From an uncultured Sphingomonadaceae bacterium (GTDB lineage Bacteria; Pseudomonadota; Alphaproteobacteria; Sphingomonadales; Sphingomonadaceae), in contig CANLSQ010000001.1 in assembly GCA_947493955.1 (NCBI GenBank), forward strand, positions 930,001 to 994,000: a stretch of DNA of 64,000 bases, given 5' to 3'. The notes under the pieces are model-generated. The model worked only from the letters and a program-made list of their open reading frames with translations, made no database searches and had not been told where the DNA came from. The translations under genes were made by a program, and so were the position numbers. Of the stretch, positions 1-9,934 are shown in pieces (positions within the stretch are counted from its first letter, which is position 1; each line of letters opens with the position of its first letter).

Positions 1-75
1 GGTGATCGACGGAATGAATTTGATACGAAACTGCGATGGTTGCCGATTGATGCGGGAGCGATAGGGTCTTGCCAC
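1..75 (-). CDS. mreD: MreD rod-shape membrane protein, N-terminal 25 codons only
   Basis: The reading frame starts with GTG at 75, sharing its first base with the TAG stop of mreC, and runs off the left edge of the window after about 25 codons. The visible residues begin VARPYRSRINRQPSQF and are basic, as expected for the cytoplasmic tail before the first membrane helix of MreD. The identity rests mainly on position: mreB-mreC-mreD is the standard order, and the one-base overlap suggests translational coupling. MreD is an inner-membrane component of the elongasome that guides lateral wall synthesis. No membrane segment is visible in this fragment, so the family call is an inference from context. 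Confidence 0.7.
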   Translation of the reverse strand, partial: MARPYRSRINRQPSQFRIKFIPSIT

Positions 76-983
76 TATTCGCCGCCTTCCGCTTCGGCAT
101 CATCCCTGTCGATTTCTTCCTGTTTGATCGCGGCAACGGTTTCTGCCTGAAACATGGGTTGGACGATGACATGGCTGACCTTTGCGGCGTTTGCCAATAT
201 CCGTGCAATCGCGCCGGTATCGGTTTTGCGGATTACCACAGCGACAGGAATGCCTGGCGCATACAGGCCGCCGCTGCCCGATGTAATCAGCAAATCGCCG
301 CCCTTGAACGGATTGGTACCCAGGTTAATCGGACGCACGTCAACTGTGCCATCTGCGCGGCCCGTCGCAAAGGCGGGCAGTTCGTCACTGGCGCGTTTGA
401 CGGGCGTCACGTTCTGGCTGTCGGAGACCAGCAATATCCGAGCGGTTGTCGGGCCAGCTTCCAAAACCCGTCCGACGAGGCCCTCAGGTGCGCGGACTGG
501 TTGTCCGATCAAAATACCATCGGTGGTGCCCAATCCAAGTGTCGCCATGCGCCGGGAGCTTGATGATGTCGAACTGATCAGCCGCGCCATACCGATTGCA
601 TCGGGCACTTCCTTGTCGAGATCGAGCAGCCGCTTCAACCGTTCATTCTCTTGTTTCAGCGCGCGCGCTTCCAGTATCTCGATGCGGTTGCTTCTCAACT
701 CACGTTCCATGGCGGCATTTTTGGAAGCCGCGTTGAAATAGGCGGAAATATTGTCACCGGCGTTGCCAGTCGCCCCGCCAACTTCAGCCAGGGTTTTGCT
801 GACCGGGGCCGTTGCTTCCGCGCCAATAGTGCGAAGGACAGCAAATCCTTGAGGATCGAAAATGGAGATAAGCAGCAGCAGGAGACCGACGACAGCTCCC
901 AATATGCCCAGTAAGTAGCTGGCGAATATGCTATATTGCGCCCGCTTGGAAAATCCTGGGCGCCGGTTTCGTGGCGGCGCCAT
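75..983 (-). CDS. mreC: Rod shape-determining protein MreC
   Basis: This 302-residue bitopic periplasmic protein links the MreB cytoskeleton to PBP2/RodA in the elongasome. There is a short basic N-terminus (MAPPRNRRPGFSKRAQ), one membrane helix at about residues 20-45 (rich in L/V/I/G), a coiled-coil stretch at about 85-120 (ERELRSNRIEILEARALKQ followed by ENERLKRLLDL), and the two beta-barrel domains of the family (LVGRVLEAGPTTARILLVSD and later LITSGSGGLYAPGIPV). The C-terminus is acidic (about the last 20 residues, DRDDAEAEGGE). It lies 44 nt downstream of mreB and overlaps mreD by one base, so it belongs to an mreBCD operon. Length is usual for alphaproteobacteria. Confidence 0.95.
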   Translation of the reverse strand: MAPPRNRRPGFSKRAQYSIFASYLLGILGAVVGLLLLLISIFDPQGFAVLRTIGAEATAPVSKTLAEVGGATGNAGDNISAYFNAASKNAAMERELRSNRIEILEARALKQENERLKRLLDLDKEVPDAIGMARLISSTSSSSRRMATLGLGTTDGILIGQPVRAPEGLVGRVLEAGPTTARILLVSDSQNVTPVKRASDELPAFATGRADGTVDVRPINLGTNPFKGGDLLITSGSGGLYAPGIPVAVVIRKTDTGAIARILANAAKVSHVIVQPMFQAETVAAIKQEEIDRDDAEAEGGE

Positions 984-1027
984 GCTTGCTTATCCTCCCG
1001 CTTTCTTCATTCTGGTCAAATCATTTA

Positions 1028-2086
<1,059 letters not shown>

Positions 2087-2243
2087 TTATATTTACAGCG
2101 AACGCTGTTTTCTAAAACCATAGCGACATTTTGGCTGAACGGGGGATGAAGCTAAGCATTCGGATCGTCCAGCAAATCTCCCCGAAAAACTAAGTCGCAA
2201 TCAAGGGTCGCTTGGCATGTTCGCTTGGGCTAGGAAAGGCGAT

Positions 2244-4067
2244 ATGTCAATAAGAAGACTCCCAAATAGCCTGATCAACCGGATCGCAGCCGGTGAAGTT
2301 GTCGAGCGTCCAGCCAGTGCGCTGAAAGAGCTGGTCGAAAATGCCATTGACGCCGGATCCAGCCAGATCAACATCCGCCTCGAACAGGGCGGTCTCGATC
2401 TGATCGAGGTGGCCGATAATGGTTGCGGCATGACCCGCGATGACATCGCCCTCGCCCTAGAGCGTCATGCGACGTCCAAGCTGCCGGATGAAGCGATTGA
2501 GATGGTCGCTACATTGGGCTTTCGAGGTGAAGCGCTGCCCTCCATTGCGAGTGTTGCACGACTGACCATCGAAAGCCGGGTGGAAGGCCAAGATGGCTGG
2601 ACTCGAATTGTGAATCACGGAGAGGTTGAGAGCGACGGACCAGCAGCAATCCCGCCCGGCACCAAAGTGCGGGTCGAGCAACTCTTTGCCAAAGTCCCCG
2701 CCAGGCGGAAATTCCTGCGCACGCCGCGCAGCGAATATGCCGCTTGCGTGGATGTGGTGCGCCGGCTCGCCATGGCGCGGCCCGATATCGGCTTCACGCT
2801 GACCCATGAAAATCGCAAGGCGATTGCAGTGCAGGGCGGTGAAAGCGGGCCTGACCGGGTGGCGGCGCTGACCAACAAGGAATTGCGCGCCAATAGTGTT
2901 GCTGTTGATCTCGTGCGCGAAGAGGTTCGCTTGTCCGGTGTAGCAGGGCTGCCAACCTATAATCGCGGCGTGGCTGATCATCAGTTTTTGTTCGTCAACG
3001 GCAGGCCCGTGAAAGACCGGTTATTGGTTGGCGCTGTACGCGGAGCCTATGCGGAAATGCTGGCGCGAGATCGTCATCCTGTCGTGGCGCTGTTTATTGA
3101 TATGCCGCCGGAGCTTGTCGACGTGAATGTGCATCCGGCCAAAACCGAGGTTCGTTTCCGCGAGCCGGCAATGATCCGCGGTATGATTGTCAGCGGCTTG
3201 CGCCGCGCCCTGGATGAAGGCGGTTTTCGCGCGGTCCAACGTCCGGCGGAGTCCGCTCTGGCCAACTGGCAGACCGAACCACAAGCGCCGGATCCGCAAA
3301 CAAGCATTTTTACGGCGCAGGGACCCGTCGGGGGCAGGGCGACCATTCAGTCGCAGCCTTATCCATCGGCGCTCGCTGGCGGTGTGCAAGACAATGTCAG
3401 CGCCTTCAGTGGGTTAAGCAGCGACGAACTGGCACCCCTTATGGGACGCGCTGAAGAAGCGGCAGAGCCTGTACCTGAGGCGGTCAGTCATCCGCTTGGC
3501 ATTGCCCGCGGTCAGGTCGCAAAGACCTATATTGTTGCTGAAGCAGAGGACGGACTGGTCATTGTCGATCAACATGCCGCCCATGAACGTCTGGTGCTCG
3601 AACGCATGCGCAAGGCGGTCGAGGGCGGCACCGTTGCTTCTCAGGCCTTGCTGATGGCCGAGGTTGTGGAGCTGGATGAAAACGCCTGCGACCGACTGGA
3701 GGCGCGTATGGCGGAGCTTTCTGAATTCGGCTTGGAGCTCGAACGTTTTGGTCTGTCCGCCATGCTGGTTCGCGCTACGCCAGCGATGCTGGGTTCCGGA
3801 GATGTCAAAGGCCTGATCACCGATCTGGCCGACGAACTGGGGGCTTATGACGAGGCTCTGTCGCTCAAGGAACGGATCGATCACGTCGCCTCGACCATGG
3901 CCTGCCATGGATCGGTACGGGCAGGGCGGGTGCTCAACGTTGCCGAAATGAACGCCCTTTTGCGTGAAATGGAAGTGACTCCACATTCCGGCCAGTGCAA
4001 TCATGGCCGCCCCACCTGGGTCAAGCTGGCCCATGGCGATATTGAAAAACTTTTCGGAAGAAAGTGA
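2244..4067 (+). CDS. mutL: DNA mismatch repair protein MutL, endonuclease type
   Basis: MutL couples mismatch recognition by MutS to strand removal. The N-terminal GHKL ATPase is complete: ENAIDAG, DNGCGM, ATSKL and GFRGEALPSI motifs in the first 100 residues. A Pro/Gln/Ala-rich linker (about residues 330-420) joins it to the dimerisation domain. That domain has the metal-binding endonuclease motif DQHAAHERLVLE starting at about residue 442, plus ACHGSVRAG and CNHGRPTW near the end, so this MutL probably nicks DNA itself, as in bacteria without MutH. I chose ATG 2244 (607 aa) over ATG 2217 because AGGAAAGG at 2232-2239 is correctly spaced and the family begins at about MSIRRLP. Confidence 0.97.
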   Translation: MSIRRLPNSLINRIAAGEVVERPASALKELVENAIDAGSSQINIRLEQGGLDLIEVADNGCGMTRDDIALALERHATSKLPDEAIEMVATLGFRGEALPSIASVARLTIESRVEGQDGWTRIVNHGEVESDGPAAIPPGTKVRVEQLFAKVPARRKFLRTPRSEYAACVDVVRRLAMARPDIGFTLTHENRKAIAVQGGESGPDRVAALTNKELRANSVAVDLVREEVRLSGVAGLPTYNRGVADHQFLFVNGRPVKDRLLVGAVRGAYAEMLARDRHPVVALFIDMPPELVDVNVHPAKTEVRFREPAMIRGMIVSGLRRALDEGGFRAVQRPAESALANWQTEPQAPDPQTSIFTAQGPVGGRATIQSQPYPSALAGGVQDNVSAFSGLSSDELAPLMGRAEEAAEPVPEAVSHPLGIARGQVAKTYIVAEAEDGLVIVDQHAAHERLVLERMRKAVEGGTVASQALLMAEVVELDENACDRLEARMAELSEFGLELERFGLSAMLVRATPAMLGSGDVKGLITDLADELGAYDEALSLKERIDHVASTMACHGSVRAGRVLNVAEMNALLREMEVTPHSGQCNHGRPTWVKLAHGDIEKLFGRK

Positions 4068-4204
4068 CCCGCGGACCGGTTTTATTCCGAAAGCGGACTC
4101 TCGCAAGCAGTTTCTGGACCGGCGAAAATTGGGTGGAGTAGAATTCCTTAAGATGCCTTTAACTATATTGGCCTAACCCGCTGAAACGGGGGTGATACGG
4201 TTAA

Positions 4205-5422
4205 ATGCAAACACAAATTCTTGGGATGGTGACGCCGCTTATGGCGCTGTTCTTTGCGGCGACATTCATGGTGCTTTGGCGAGTCGGGCGCATGAAGCGT
4301 CACGTGCTCGGCTTTGGCATTGCCTATGCCCTGTCTGCAGTGGGGTTTCTCATCACCCACTTCTTGCCGGCTGACGCTTTCTATCTTTTCCATGCGACGC
4401 AGCTTTTCTACACCCTTGGCTCTACCGTGCTTGTTGCATCAGTCTGTGAGCGCGCCGGGCAACGGTTTCATCTCGGAAGCTTTGTGGTCGTTTACCTTAT
4501 CAGCGCGTTGGTGCTGGCAGTGGCGGTTAGTTTCTCCAACGACGTTGCCTCGCGCCTGATTATCGTCAACATAGGTTATGGTGTTATGTTCACCATGGGC
4601 GTGACAACACTTCTTACCGCACGGCGGCGCAATGTGATCGATCTGGCGATCATCGCTATCATGGCATTTCAAGCCGCCGATTTCCTCGCCAGGCCAACAT
4701 TGACCCTGCTGTTCGAGCGGTCGATCCCGGCAGAGGCTTATCGGGATTCAATCTATTACTCCCTGATCGGGCTCGTGCTCGGGGTGAAAGGTGTTACAAC
4801 CGCGGTGGTTCTGATTGGCGCGACGATCGCCGAATGGACAAATGCCCTGCGCGAAAGCAGTGATCGTGACTCCTTGACAGGGCTGCTCAATCGGGGCGCG
4901 TTTGAGCAATCGATGCAAAGCCTTCTTTCCCGCGCTCAAACGGAGGGTCGCCCCCTGAGTCTGGTTGTGGCCGATATCGATCACTTCAAACAGGTCAATG
5001 ATATTTGGGGGCACCAGGCCGGCGACCAAGCCATTTCCAGCTTCGGCGAACTCATTAATCAAATGGTGCGCGAATCCGACACGGCAGGCCGGATCGGTGG
5101 AGAGGAATTCTGTATCGCGGTCTGGAATTGTCCGAATGACCCGGCTGAACATTTAGCCGAGCGGATCAGGCAAGCTTTCGTGCGTCTTGAACATGCGGGT
5201 CTAAACGATGATATCCGACTGACTGCAAGTTTTGGCGTGGCTACAGCGCGTGAGGGGGAGGCCTATGAGCACTTATTTGCACGGGCCGATGCCGCTCTTT
5301 ATCGCGCCAAGTCGAGCGGCCGCGACCGTGTCGAAAATGCAGAGGAAAGGCGACTAGAAGAGACAGCGCCCAAACTAAAGCCATCGCTAATCGATTTGAA
5401 GCGGGCCGCGACTGGGCGATAA
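4205..5422 (+). CDS. Membrane diguanylate cyclase (GGDEF) with intact I-site
   Basis: This 405-residue predicted inner-membrane enzyme makes cyclic di-GMP from two GTP. The first ~210 residues hold about seven hydrophobic segments forming an unnamed MASE-like sensory module. The GGDEF domain follows, with DSLTGLLNRGAFEQ, the metal-binding ADIDHFKQVND, and the active-site GGEEF at residues 298-302. RESD sits five residues before GGEEF, matching the RxxD inhibitory site, so feedback by c-di-GMP is expected. A short basic tail follows. No EAL domain is present. GGGGGTGAT lies just upstream of ATG 4205. It is followed by a convergent MaoC-like gene, so it is probably monocistronic. The signal sensed cannot be deduced. 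Confidence 0.9.
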   Translation: MQTQILGMVTPLMALFFAATFMVLWRVGRMKRHVLGFGIAYALSAVGFLITHFLPADAFYLFHATQLFYTLGSTVLVASVCERAGQRFHLGSFVVVYLISALVLAVAVSFSNDVASRLIIVNIGYGVMFTMGVTTLLTARRRNVIDLAIIAIMAFQAADFLARPTLTLLFERSIPAEAYRDSIYYSLIGLVLGVKGVTTAVVLIGATIAEWTNALRESSDRDSLTGLLNRGAFEQSMQSLLSRAQTEGRPLSLVVADIDHFKQVNDIWGHQAGDQAISSFGELINQMVRESDTAGRIGGEEFCIAVWNCPNDPAEHLAERIRQAFVRLEHAGLNDDIRLTASFGVATAREGEAYEHLFARADAALYRAKSSGRDRVENAEERRLEETAPKLKPSLIDLKRAATGR

Positions 5423-5493
5423 TCCGTTGGACGTCGCTCGACACGCTGCTTAACGGACCGCGATTGGGTAATGAAATGGTAGCGAGATCGTGG

Positions 5494-5534
5494 ATGCAAA
5501 TGTCCGCTTTTGCACCCAAGGCGGATGTTAGCAT
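5494..5534. repeat. Short palindromic element encoding 'SAFAPKAD/SALGAKAD' on both strands
   Basis: Between two convergent genes lies an imperfect palindrome: ATGC...AATGTCCGC, a 13-base spacer, then GCGGATGTT...GCAT. Read on the plus strand it gives MSAFAPKADV, on the minus strand TSALGAKADI. Tiny ORFs with the pattern SA(F/L)xxKAD(I/V/M) are scattered through many alphaproteobacterial genomes as fragments of a dispersed intergenic palindrome; I recall this from general knowledge and could not search. Only one copy is seen in this window. It may also act as a 3' hairpin for either flanking gene. Confidence 0.5.
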
Positions 5535-5544
5535 ACCAAAGCAA

Positions 5545-5991
5545 CTAGTCTCCGCGGACCTGGATCAAACCTGTACTTTCCATTGTCATGACTTTCTCAT
5601 CATGTTGATTCAGCACGGTGATCTTGCCCTTCATAATCCCCATTTCCGGTCGGCTTTCGGACCTTCGTTTTTCCAATGTCACATGTTCGCAACGCAGCGT
5701 GTCGCCAGGATAGACAGGCTTTAGCCATCGTAGATTATCAACACCCGGGGAACCCAGTCCCGCTTGTTTATTGGCGTTCATCTGGTCAACCATCATCCGC
5801 ATCATCATCGCCGCACTGTGCCATCCGCTGGCAGACAGGCGTCCAAAATGGGTCTTCGCAGCGGCCTCTTCATCGAGGTGAAAAGGCTGCGGATCATATT
5901 TGGAGGCGAATTCGACTACCTCGTCCTTGGTAACCTTGTACGACCCGTATTTCTGGACGACGTCGATCTGGATATCTTCATAATAGAGCAT
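5545..5991 (-). CDS. MaoC-like (R)-enoyl-CoA hydratase
   Basis: This is a 148-residue single hot-dog-fold protein of the MaoC/PaaZ hydratase-dehydratase family, which hydrates trans-2-enoyl-CoA thioesters. The catalytic Asp/His signature is seen as ASKYDPQPFHLDEEAA at about residues 29-44, followed by the conserved GRLSASGWHSAAMMM. The later NLRWLKPVYPGDTLRCE is the usual second conserved block. Length and layout match sphingomonad MaoC-like proteins. The physiological substrate is not evident: its neighbours are a diguanylate cyclase (convergent) and a phosphodiesterase (same strand, 40 bp upstream), neither of which suggests a pathway. Confidence 0.85.
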   Translation of the reverse strand: MLYYEDIQIDVVQKYGSYKVTKDEVVEFASKYDPQPFHLDEEAAAKTHFGRLSASGWHSAAMMMRMMVDQMNANKQAGLGSPGVDNLRWLKPVYPGDTLRCEHVTLEKRRSESRPEMGIMKGKITVLNQHDEKVMTMESTGLIQVRGD

Positions 5992-6031
5992 GGTTATTCT
6001 TTCTTATGGACCATGTTTCTATGGCAAATTT

Positions 6032-7279
6032 TCAGGGTTTCAGCGCCTGTTCAAATGGAGAAAGATCGCCATCGCTCTGGTTCGGTTTAACGCCGGTCAG
6101 ATGTGCGAGCAGCGAATAGATATCGACATTGTCGAACGTCTCGATCTTTGTGTCGCCGACAAAATCAGGGCCGCTGGCGAGGAAAAACGCGATCATGTCT
6201 GGATGCAGATGATCATAGCCATGACCGCCGCCTGTTCCGGTCATCCATTCCGGCTTGTCCTGATAAACCACCCAGCCGGATTCAGGCAGGCAGATGATCG
6301 ATGGTACCCGGGGGTTTTTACCATATTGGAAACGCGCCGGAATATCAGCCTTTTTCCAGCATTCCATATTATCATGCGGTTTCAGGAAAGCGGCGTTTAT
6401 TGTTGCCATGTCATCCGCCAAAGGTTCGATGCCTGCATAATTGCCATCGACAACCAACCGATATTGGTCACGCGGCAAGATGTTATCGAGATATATGACG
6501 CGGTCAGGATGCGTTTCTGCCATGCCGTGGTCCGACGTGATGACGAGATTCACCGGTTGGCCCAGAGCAGCCAATTGCGAGACCAGGTTGCCGACATTCT
6601 GGTCGACCGCCCTGATCACGGTGTGCAGTTTTTCACCGGGTGCCGGTCCAAAAAAATGTCCGGCTGTGTCCACGGTATCGAAATAGAGCGTCACCAGCTC
6701 TGGGCGGATGGCCGCCGGTCTCCGCATCCAATCGACCACGGCATTGACACGCCGGTCGTTGGACAGAGCTTGCGAAAACGGCCACCAGTCGCTGGGGCGC
6801 GTACCATCCAGCTCAACCTCTGATCCCGGCCAGAACATGGTGGCTGTCCGTACACCCTGCTTTTCAGCCGTTATCCAGATCGGCTCCGCCTGATCCCACC
6901 AGAATGGATCCTTGTTGGCCATCGTGAATCTCTGACCGGGGCGTGCGACATCTTCCATACTGTTGCCGACAATGCCGTGATTATCCGGCCTTTTGCCGGT
7001 CACCAAGGTCCAGTGGTTGGGAAAGGTCTTGGTCGGAAAACTGGAGCGCATGTCGGCAACGACTCCAGATGCAGCCAAGGCGCTGAGATTGGGCGTGATG
7101 CCGCGATCGAGATAGTCCGGGCGGAATCCGTCGATCGAAATTAATATCGTAACGGCCTCGCGGGCTTGCTCCGCGGGCAGAGATGCGCTCACCGTTGTTG
7201 GCGATATGTCTGTTTGAGATGCCGCGCATCCGGTCAGCAAAGCGCAAACGGCAAATGCCTGTACTATATGTCGAATCAT
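6032..7279 (-). CDS. Nucleotide pyrophosphatase/phosphodiesterase-type lipoprotein
   Basis: This 415-residue exported member of the alkaline-phosphatase superfamily resembles ectonucleotide pyrophosphatase/phosphodiesterases (NPP). The N-terminus is a lipoprotein signal (MIRHIVQAFAVCALLTGC, lipobox LTGC), so the enzyme is probably anchored in the periplasm. Metal and catalytic residues are visible: LISIDGFRPDYLDRG near residue 48, nucleophile Thr in SFPTKTFPNHWTL near 83, LYFDTVDTAGHFFGP, VITSDHGMAE and GGGHGYDHLHPDM near the end. This is a full two-zinc set. It should hydrolyse phosphodiester or pyrophosphate bonds of nucleotides or phospholipid head groups. No operon partner indicates which. 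Confidence 0.88.
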   Translation of the reverse strand: MIRHIVQAFAVCALLTGCAASQTDISPTTVSASLPAEQAREAVTILISIDGFRPDYLDRGITPNLSALAASGVVADMRSSFPTKTFPNHWTLVTGKRPDNHGIVGNSMEDVARPGQRFTMANKDPFWWDQAEPIWITAEKQGVRTATMFWPGSEVELDGTRPSDWWPFSQALSNDRRVNAVVDWMRRPAAIRPELVTLYFDTVDTAGHFFGPAPGEKLHTVIRAVDQNVGNLVSQLAALGQPVNLVITSDHGMAETHPDRVIYLDNILPRDQYRLVVDGNYAGIEPLADDMATINAAFLKPHDNMECWKKADIPARFQYGKNPRVPSIICLPESGWVVYQDKPEWMTGTGGGHGYDHLHPDMIAFFLASGPDFVGDTKIETFDNVDIYSLLAHLTGVKPNQSDGDLSPFEQALKP

Positions 7280-7326
7280 AGAAACCCCTTTAGACTGGCT
7301 TCAGTCTAACCGGCTTTTATGACAAA

Positions 7327-8427
7327 TCAGACATTGAATTTGAAATTCATGATGTCGCCGTCCTGAGCGACATAGTCTTTGCCTTCCTGGCGCAGTTTAC
7401 CGGCATCGCGTGCCGCGCTTTCGCCGCCCAGCGAGACATAATCATCAAAGGCGATCGTCTCCGCGCGAATGAAGCCGCGTTCGAAGTCGGTGTGGATCTC
7501 GCCAGCCGCTTCCGGAGCCTTGGCACCCTTGTGCACTGTCCATGCGCGGGCTTCCTTGGGGCCAGCGGTGAAGAAAGTTTGCAGGTTGAGCAATTGATAA
7601 CCGGCACGAATAACGCGGGCGAGACCGGATTCTTCCAGACCCAGTTCCGCGAGATATTCGGCGCGCTCTTCGGCCTCCATGCCGACCAGTTCGGATTCGA
7701 TCGCGGCCGATACGATAACCGCTTCGGCATTTTCGGCCTTGGCCTTTTCAAACACAGCGGCGCTCAAGTCATTGCCATTGGCGGCATCGCCCTCATCGAC
7801 ATTACAGACATAGAGCACCGGCTTGGCGGTCAGCAATTGTGACTGGTCAAAAATCCGTTGCTCTTCATCATCATTGGGCTGGGTGAGCCGTGCAGGTTTG
7901 CCGTGGCGCAATAACTCGAGCGTCTGGCCCAGCACGCTGGCAGCAATCTTGGCTTCCTTGTCGCCGCTGGTCGCTTTCTTTTCAAAGGCCGGAACGCGTT
8001 TTTCAAGGCTTTCCAGATCGGCGAGCAGCAATTCGGTTTCGACAACCTCGGCGTCGGAAATCGGATCAACCTTGTTCGACACATGCTGGATATCGTCATC
8101 TTCAAAACAGCGCAAAACATGAACAATTGCATCGACTTCGCGGATATTGCCAAGGAACTGGTTGCCGAGGCCTTCGCCCTGTGATGCGCCTTTGACAAGG
8201 CCAGCGATGTCGACAAAGGCGAGCTGGGTTTCAATGATTTTCGCGCTACCGGCGATCTTGGCGATCTGTTGCAAACGCGGATCGGGGACAGCAACCTGAC
8301 CGACATTGGGTTCAATCGTGCAGAATGGATAATTGGCCGCCTGCGCCGCCTGTGTCTCGGTAAGCGCATTGAAAAGCGTTGATTTTCCGACGTTGGGAAG
8401 ACCAACGATACCGCATTTAAAACCCAT
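7327..8427 (-). CDS. ychF: Redox-regulated ribosome-associated ATPase YchF
   Basis: YchF (OLA1/Obg family) is a P-loop NTPase that prefers ATP and associates with ribosomes and the oxidative-stress response. G1 is GLPNVGKSTLFNAL at residue 9, G3 is DIAGLVKGASQGEG, and the G4 position reads NVDE rather than NKxD, as is usual for this ATP-preferring family. A coiled-coil insertion occurs in the middle and a TGS domain ends the protein (LQTFFTAGPKEARAWTVHKG to YVAQDGDIMNFKFNV). The 366-residue length is normal. It follows pth by 2 nt, and pth-ychF is a widely conserved translation-related pair. Confidence 0.97.
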   Translation of the reverse strand: MGFKCGIVGLPNVGKSTLFNALTETQAAQAANYPFCTIEPNVGQVAVPDPRLQQIAKIAGSAKIIETQLAFVDIAGLVKGASQGEGLGNQFLGNIREVDAIVHVLRCFEDDDIQHVSNKVDPISDAEVVETELLLADLESLEKRVPAFEKKATSGDKEAKIAASVLGQTLELLRHGKPARLTQPNDDEEQRIFDQSQLLTAKPVLYVCNVDEGDAANGNDLSAAVFEKAKAENAEAVIVSAAIESELVGMEAEERAEYLAELGLEESGLARVIRAGYQLLNLQTFFTAGPKEARAWTVHKGAKAPEAAGEIHTDFERGFIRAETIAFDDYVSLGGESAARDAGKLRQEGKDYVAQDGDIMNFKFNV

Positions 8428-8429
8428 GT

Positions 8430-9002
8430 TTAATCCTTTTGCATCCTCAGCGCCAACTCGCTCATAAACCGCGCATTGTCGCCATTGGCCAGCCAGTCTG
8501 CTTCTGCGGCAATGCCGCCCAGCATTTCCGCCAGGTCATCAATCTCCGCCTTGGCATAATTGCCCAGTACATGTCCGTGCACCCGTGACTTGTGGCCGGG
8601 ATGTCCGATGCCGATACGTACCCGGCGAAAATCCGGGCCGATATGCGCATCTACGGATCGCAGGCCATTGTGACCAGCATGACCGCCACCGACTTTGACC
8701 TTAACCTTGAACGGTTCCAGATCCAGTTCATCATGAAACACGGTTACGTCAGATGGCGCCAGCTTGTAAAAGTCCATCGCCGCTCGTACCGCCCGACCAC
8801 TTTCATTCATGAATGTGGCGGGTTTGAGAAGGAGCAGCTTCTCTGAACTCAACCTTCCTTCAACCGCCCAACCTTGAAATTTCTTCTTCGGTTCAGGGAA
8901 ACCATGCACTTCTTCAAGCGCATCCAGCACCATGAAGCCGACATTATGGCGGTGGAGCGCATATTGTGCGCCCGGATTGCCAAGGCCGACCCATAGTTGC
9001 AT
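8430..9002 (-). CDS. pth: Peptidyl-tRNA hydrolase
   Basis: Pth cleaves the ester bond of peptidyl-tRNAs that drop off ribosomes, recycling tRNA. The 190-residue protein shows the full Pth pattern: VGLGNPGAQYALHRHNVGFMVLD at the start (Asn10 and His20-type catalytic residues), KPATFMNESGRAV near 60, HDELDLEPFKVKVKVGGGHAGHNGLRS near 90-115, and FRRVRIGIGHPGHKSRVHGHVLG. It sits in an apparent rplY-pth-ychF minus cluster; a hairpin between rplY and pth may partly uncouple them. The start at 9002 gives the family N-terminus. Confidence 0.97.
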   Translation of the reverse strand: MQLWVGLGNPGAQYALHRHNVGFMVLDALEEVHGFPEPKKKFQGWAVEGRLSSEKLLLLKPATFMNESGRAVRAAMDFYKLAPSDVTVFHDELDLEPFKVKVKVGGGHAGHNGLRSVDAHIGPDFRRVRIGIGHPGHKSRVHGHVLGNYAKAEIDDLAEMLGGIAAEADWLANGDNARFMSELALRMQKD

Positions 9003-9029
9003 TTTTCGGTTTCCTTAAAATCCAGATAC

Positions 9030-9085
9030 AAAAAACCGCTCATACATTGGCAAGCCAGTTGGCATGCTCGGTATGAACGGTTTTT
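9030..9085 (-). terminator. Hairpin terminator after rplY
   Basis: AAAAAACCG-CT-CATAC on the left pairs with GTATG-AA-CGGTTTTT on the right across a ~25-base loop. Read on the minus strand the 3' arm ends in a run of T, as in a factor-independent terminator just after the rplY stop. It lies between rplY and pth, so it probably lowers read-through into pth. The symmetry would also work on the other strand. Confidence 0.6.
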
Positions 9086-9111
9086 CGTTACATTGTTTTC
9101 GGTGAAAAGGT

Positions 9112-9798
9112 CTAGTCTTCCGAACCGCCTTCTGCGTCGCCGCCTTCAGCTGCTTCGCCTTCAGCACCTTCTTCACCTTCTTCGCCCTCTTCACCTTCGC
9201 CTTCTTCAGCTTCATCTTCAGAAGATTTCAGTGCGGACGGTGCGGTTACACCAGCGATGGTGAAGTCACGATCAGTAATCGAGCTTTCCGAACCTTCAGG
9301 CAGGGTAACGTGAGAAATATGGATGGAATCACCAATTTCCAGACCGGTCACATCAATCTCGATCTGATCGGGGATCTTGTCTGCGTCACACATAAGGTCG
9401 AGTTCAAAGCGAACAACGTTCAGCACGCCGCCACGTTTCAGACCAGGTGATTCTTCTTCGTTGATAAATACAACCGGAATGTTGACCTGTACTTTCGCGC
9501 CTTTGGCAAGACGGAAAAAGTCAACATGCAGAGCACGGTCAGAGACCGGATCAAAAGCAACATCTTTTGGCAGGGTACGGGTTACGTCGCCGTTCACGTC
9601 CACCATGACCAGTGAGTTCATGAATACGCCGGTGCCAAGCAGCTTGTTCAGCGCGCGTTCTTCTACATGAATTGTCACAGGGTCTTTTTTATCGCCATAT
9701 ATAACGGCGGGGATGCGGCCTTCGCGACGTAGTGCACGGGAGGCTCCCTTGCCAGCCCGTTCGCGAGGCTCGGCTGAAATCGTCAGCTGATCACTCAT
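9112..9798 (-). CDS. rplY: 50S ribosomal protein L25/general stress protein Ctc
   Basis: L25 binds 5S rRNA on the large subunit. The N-terminal L25 domain ([27 protein letters not shown] and [10 protein letters not shown], about 1-95) is followed by the beta-rich TL5/Ctc C-terminal domain (about 100-190, [20 protein letters not shown]). The last 35-40 residues are nearly pure Glu/Gly/Ala/Asp ([14 protein letters not shown]...), an acidic disordered tail common in alphaproteobacterial L25. Total 228 aa, usual for the long Ctc form. Pth follows downstream, separated by a hairpin. The repetitive coding region at 9120-9230 is not a separate element. Confidence 0.95.
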   Translation of the reverse strand: MSDQLTISAEPRERAGKGASRALRREGRIPAVIYGDKKDPVTIHVEERALNKLLGTGVFMNSLVMVDVNGDVTRTLPKDVAFDPVSDRALHVDFFRLAKGAKVQVNIPVVFINEEESPGLKRGGVLNVVRFELDLMCDADKIPDQIEIDVTGLEIGDSIHISHVTLPEGSESSITDRDFTIAGVTAPSALKSSEDEAEEGEGEEGEEGEEGAEGEAAEGGDAEGGSED

Positions 9799-9934
9799 AA
9801 TGTTGCTCCAAAAATTAGGTTTTTACGATATTCCGCCACGCCTCCAGGGTGCTCATGGTCGGAAAGAGGGCGCTATAGGCAGGGGATCGCCGAAAAGCAA
9901 GGCAAATTGCAGCGTGAGGCCGGATGGCTTTCTA

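Noticed and set aside
5990-6823. 277-codon plus-strand frame opposite the NPP lipoprotein
   Set aside because: Antisense to a complete enzyme with all catalytic motifs; its translation has no family signal.
9112-9240. Low-complexity GAA/GGC-rich stretch at the end of rplY
   Set aside because: It encodes the acidic tail of L25; not a separate repeat element.
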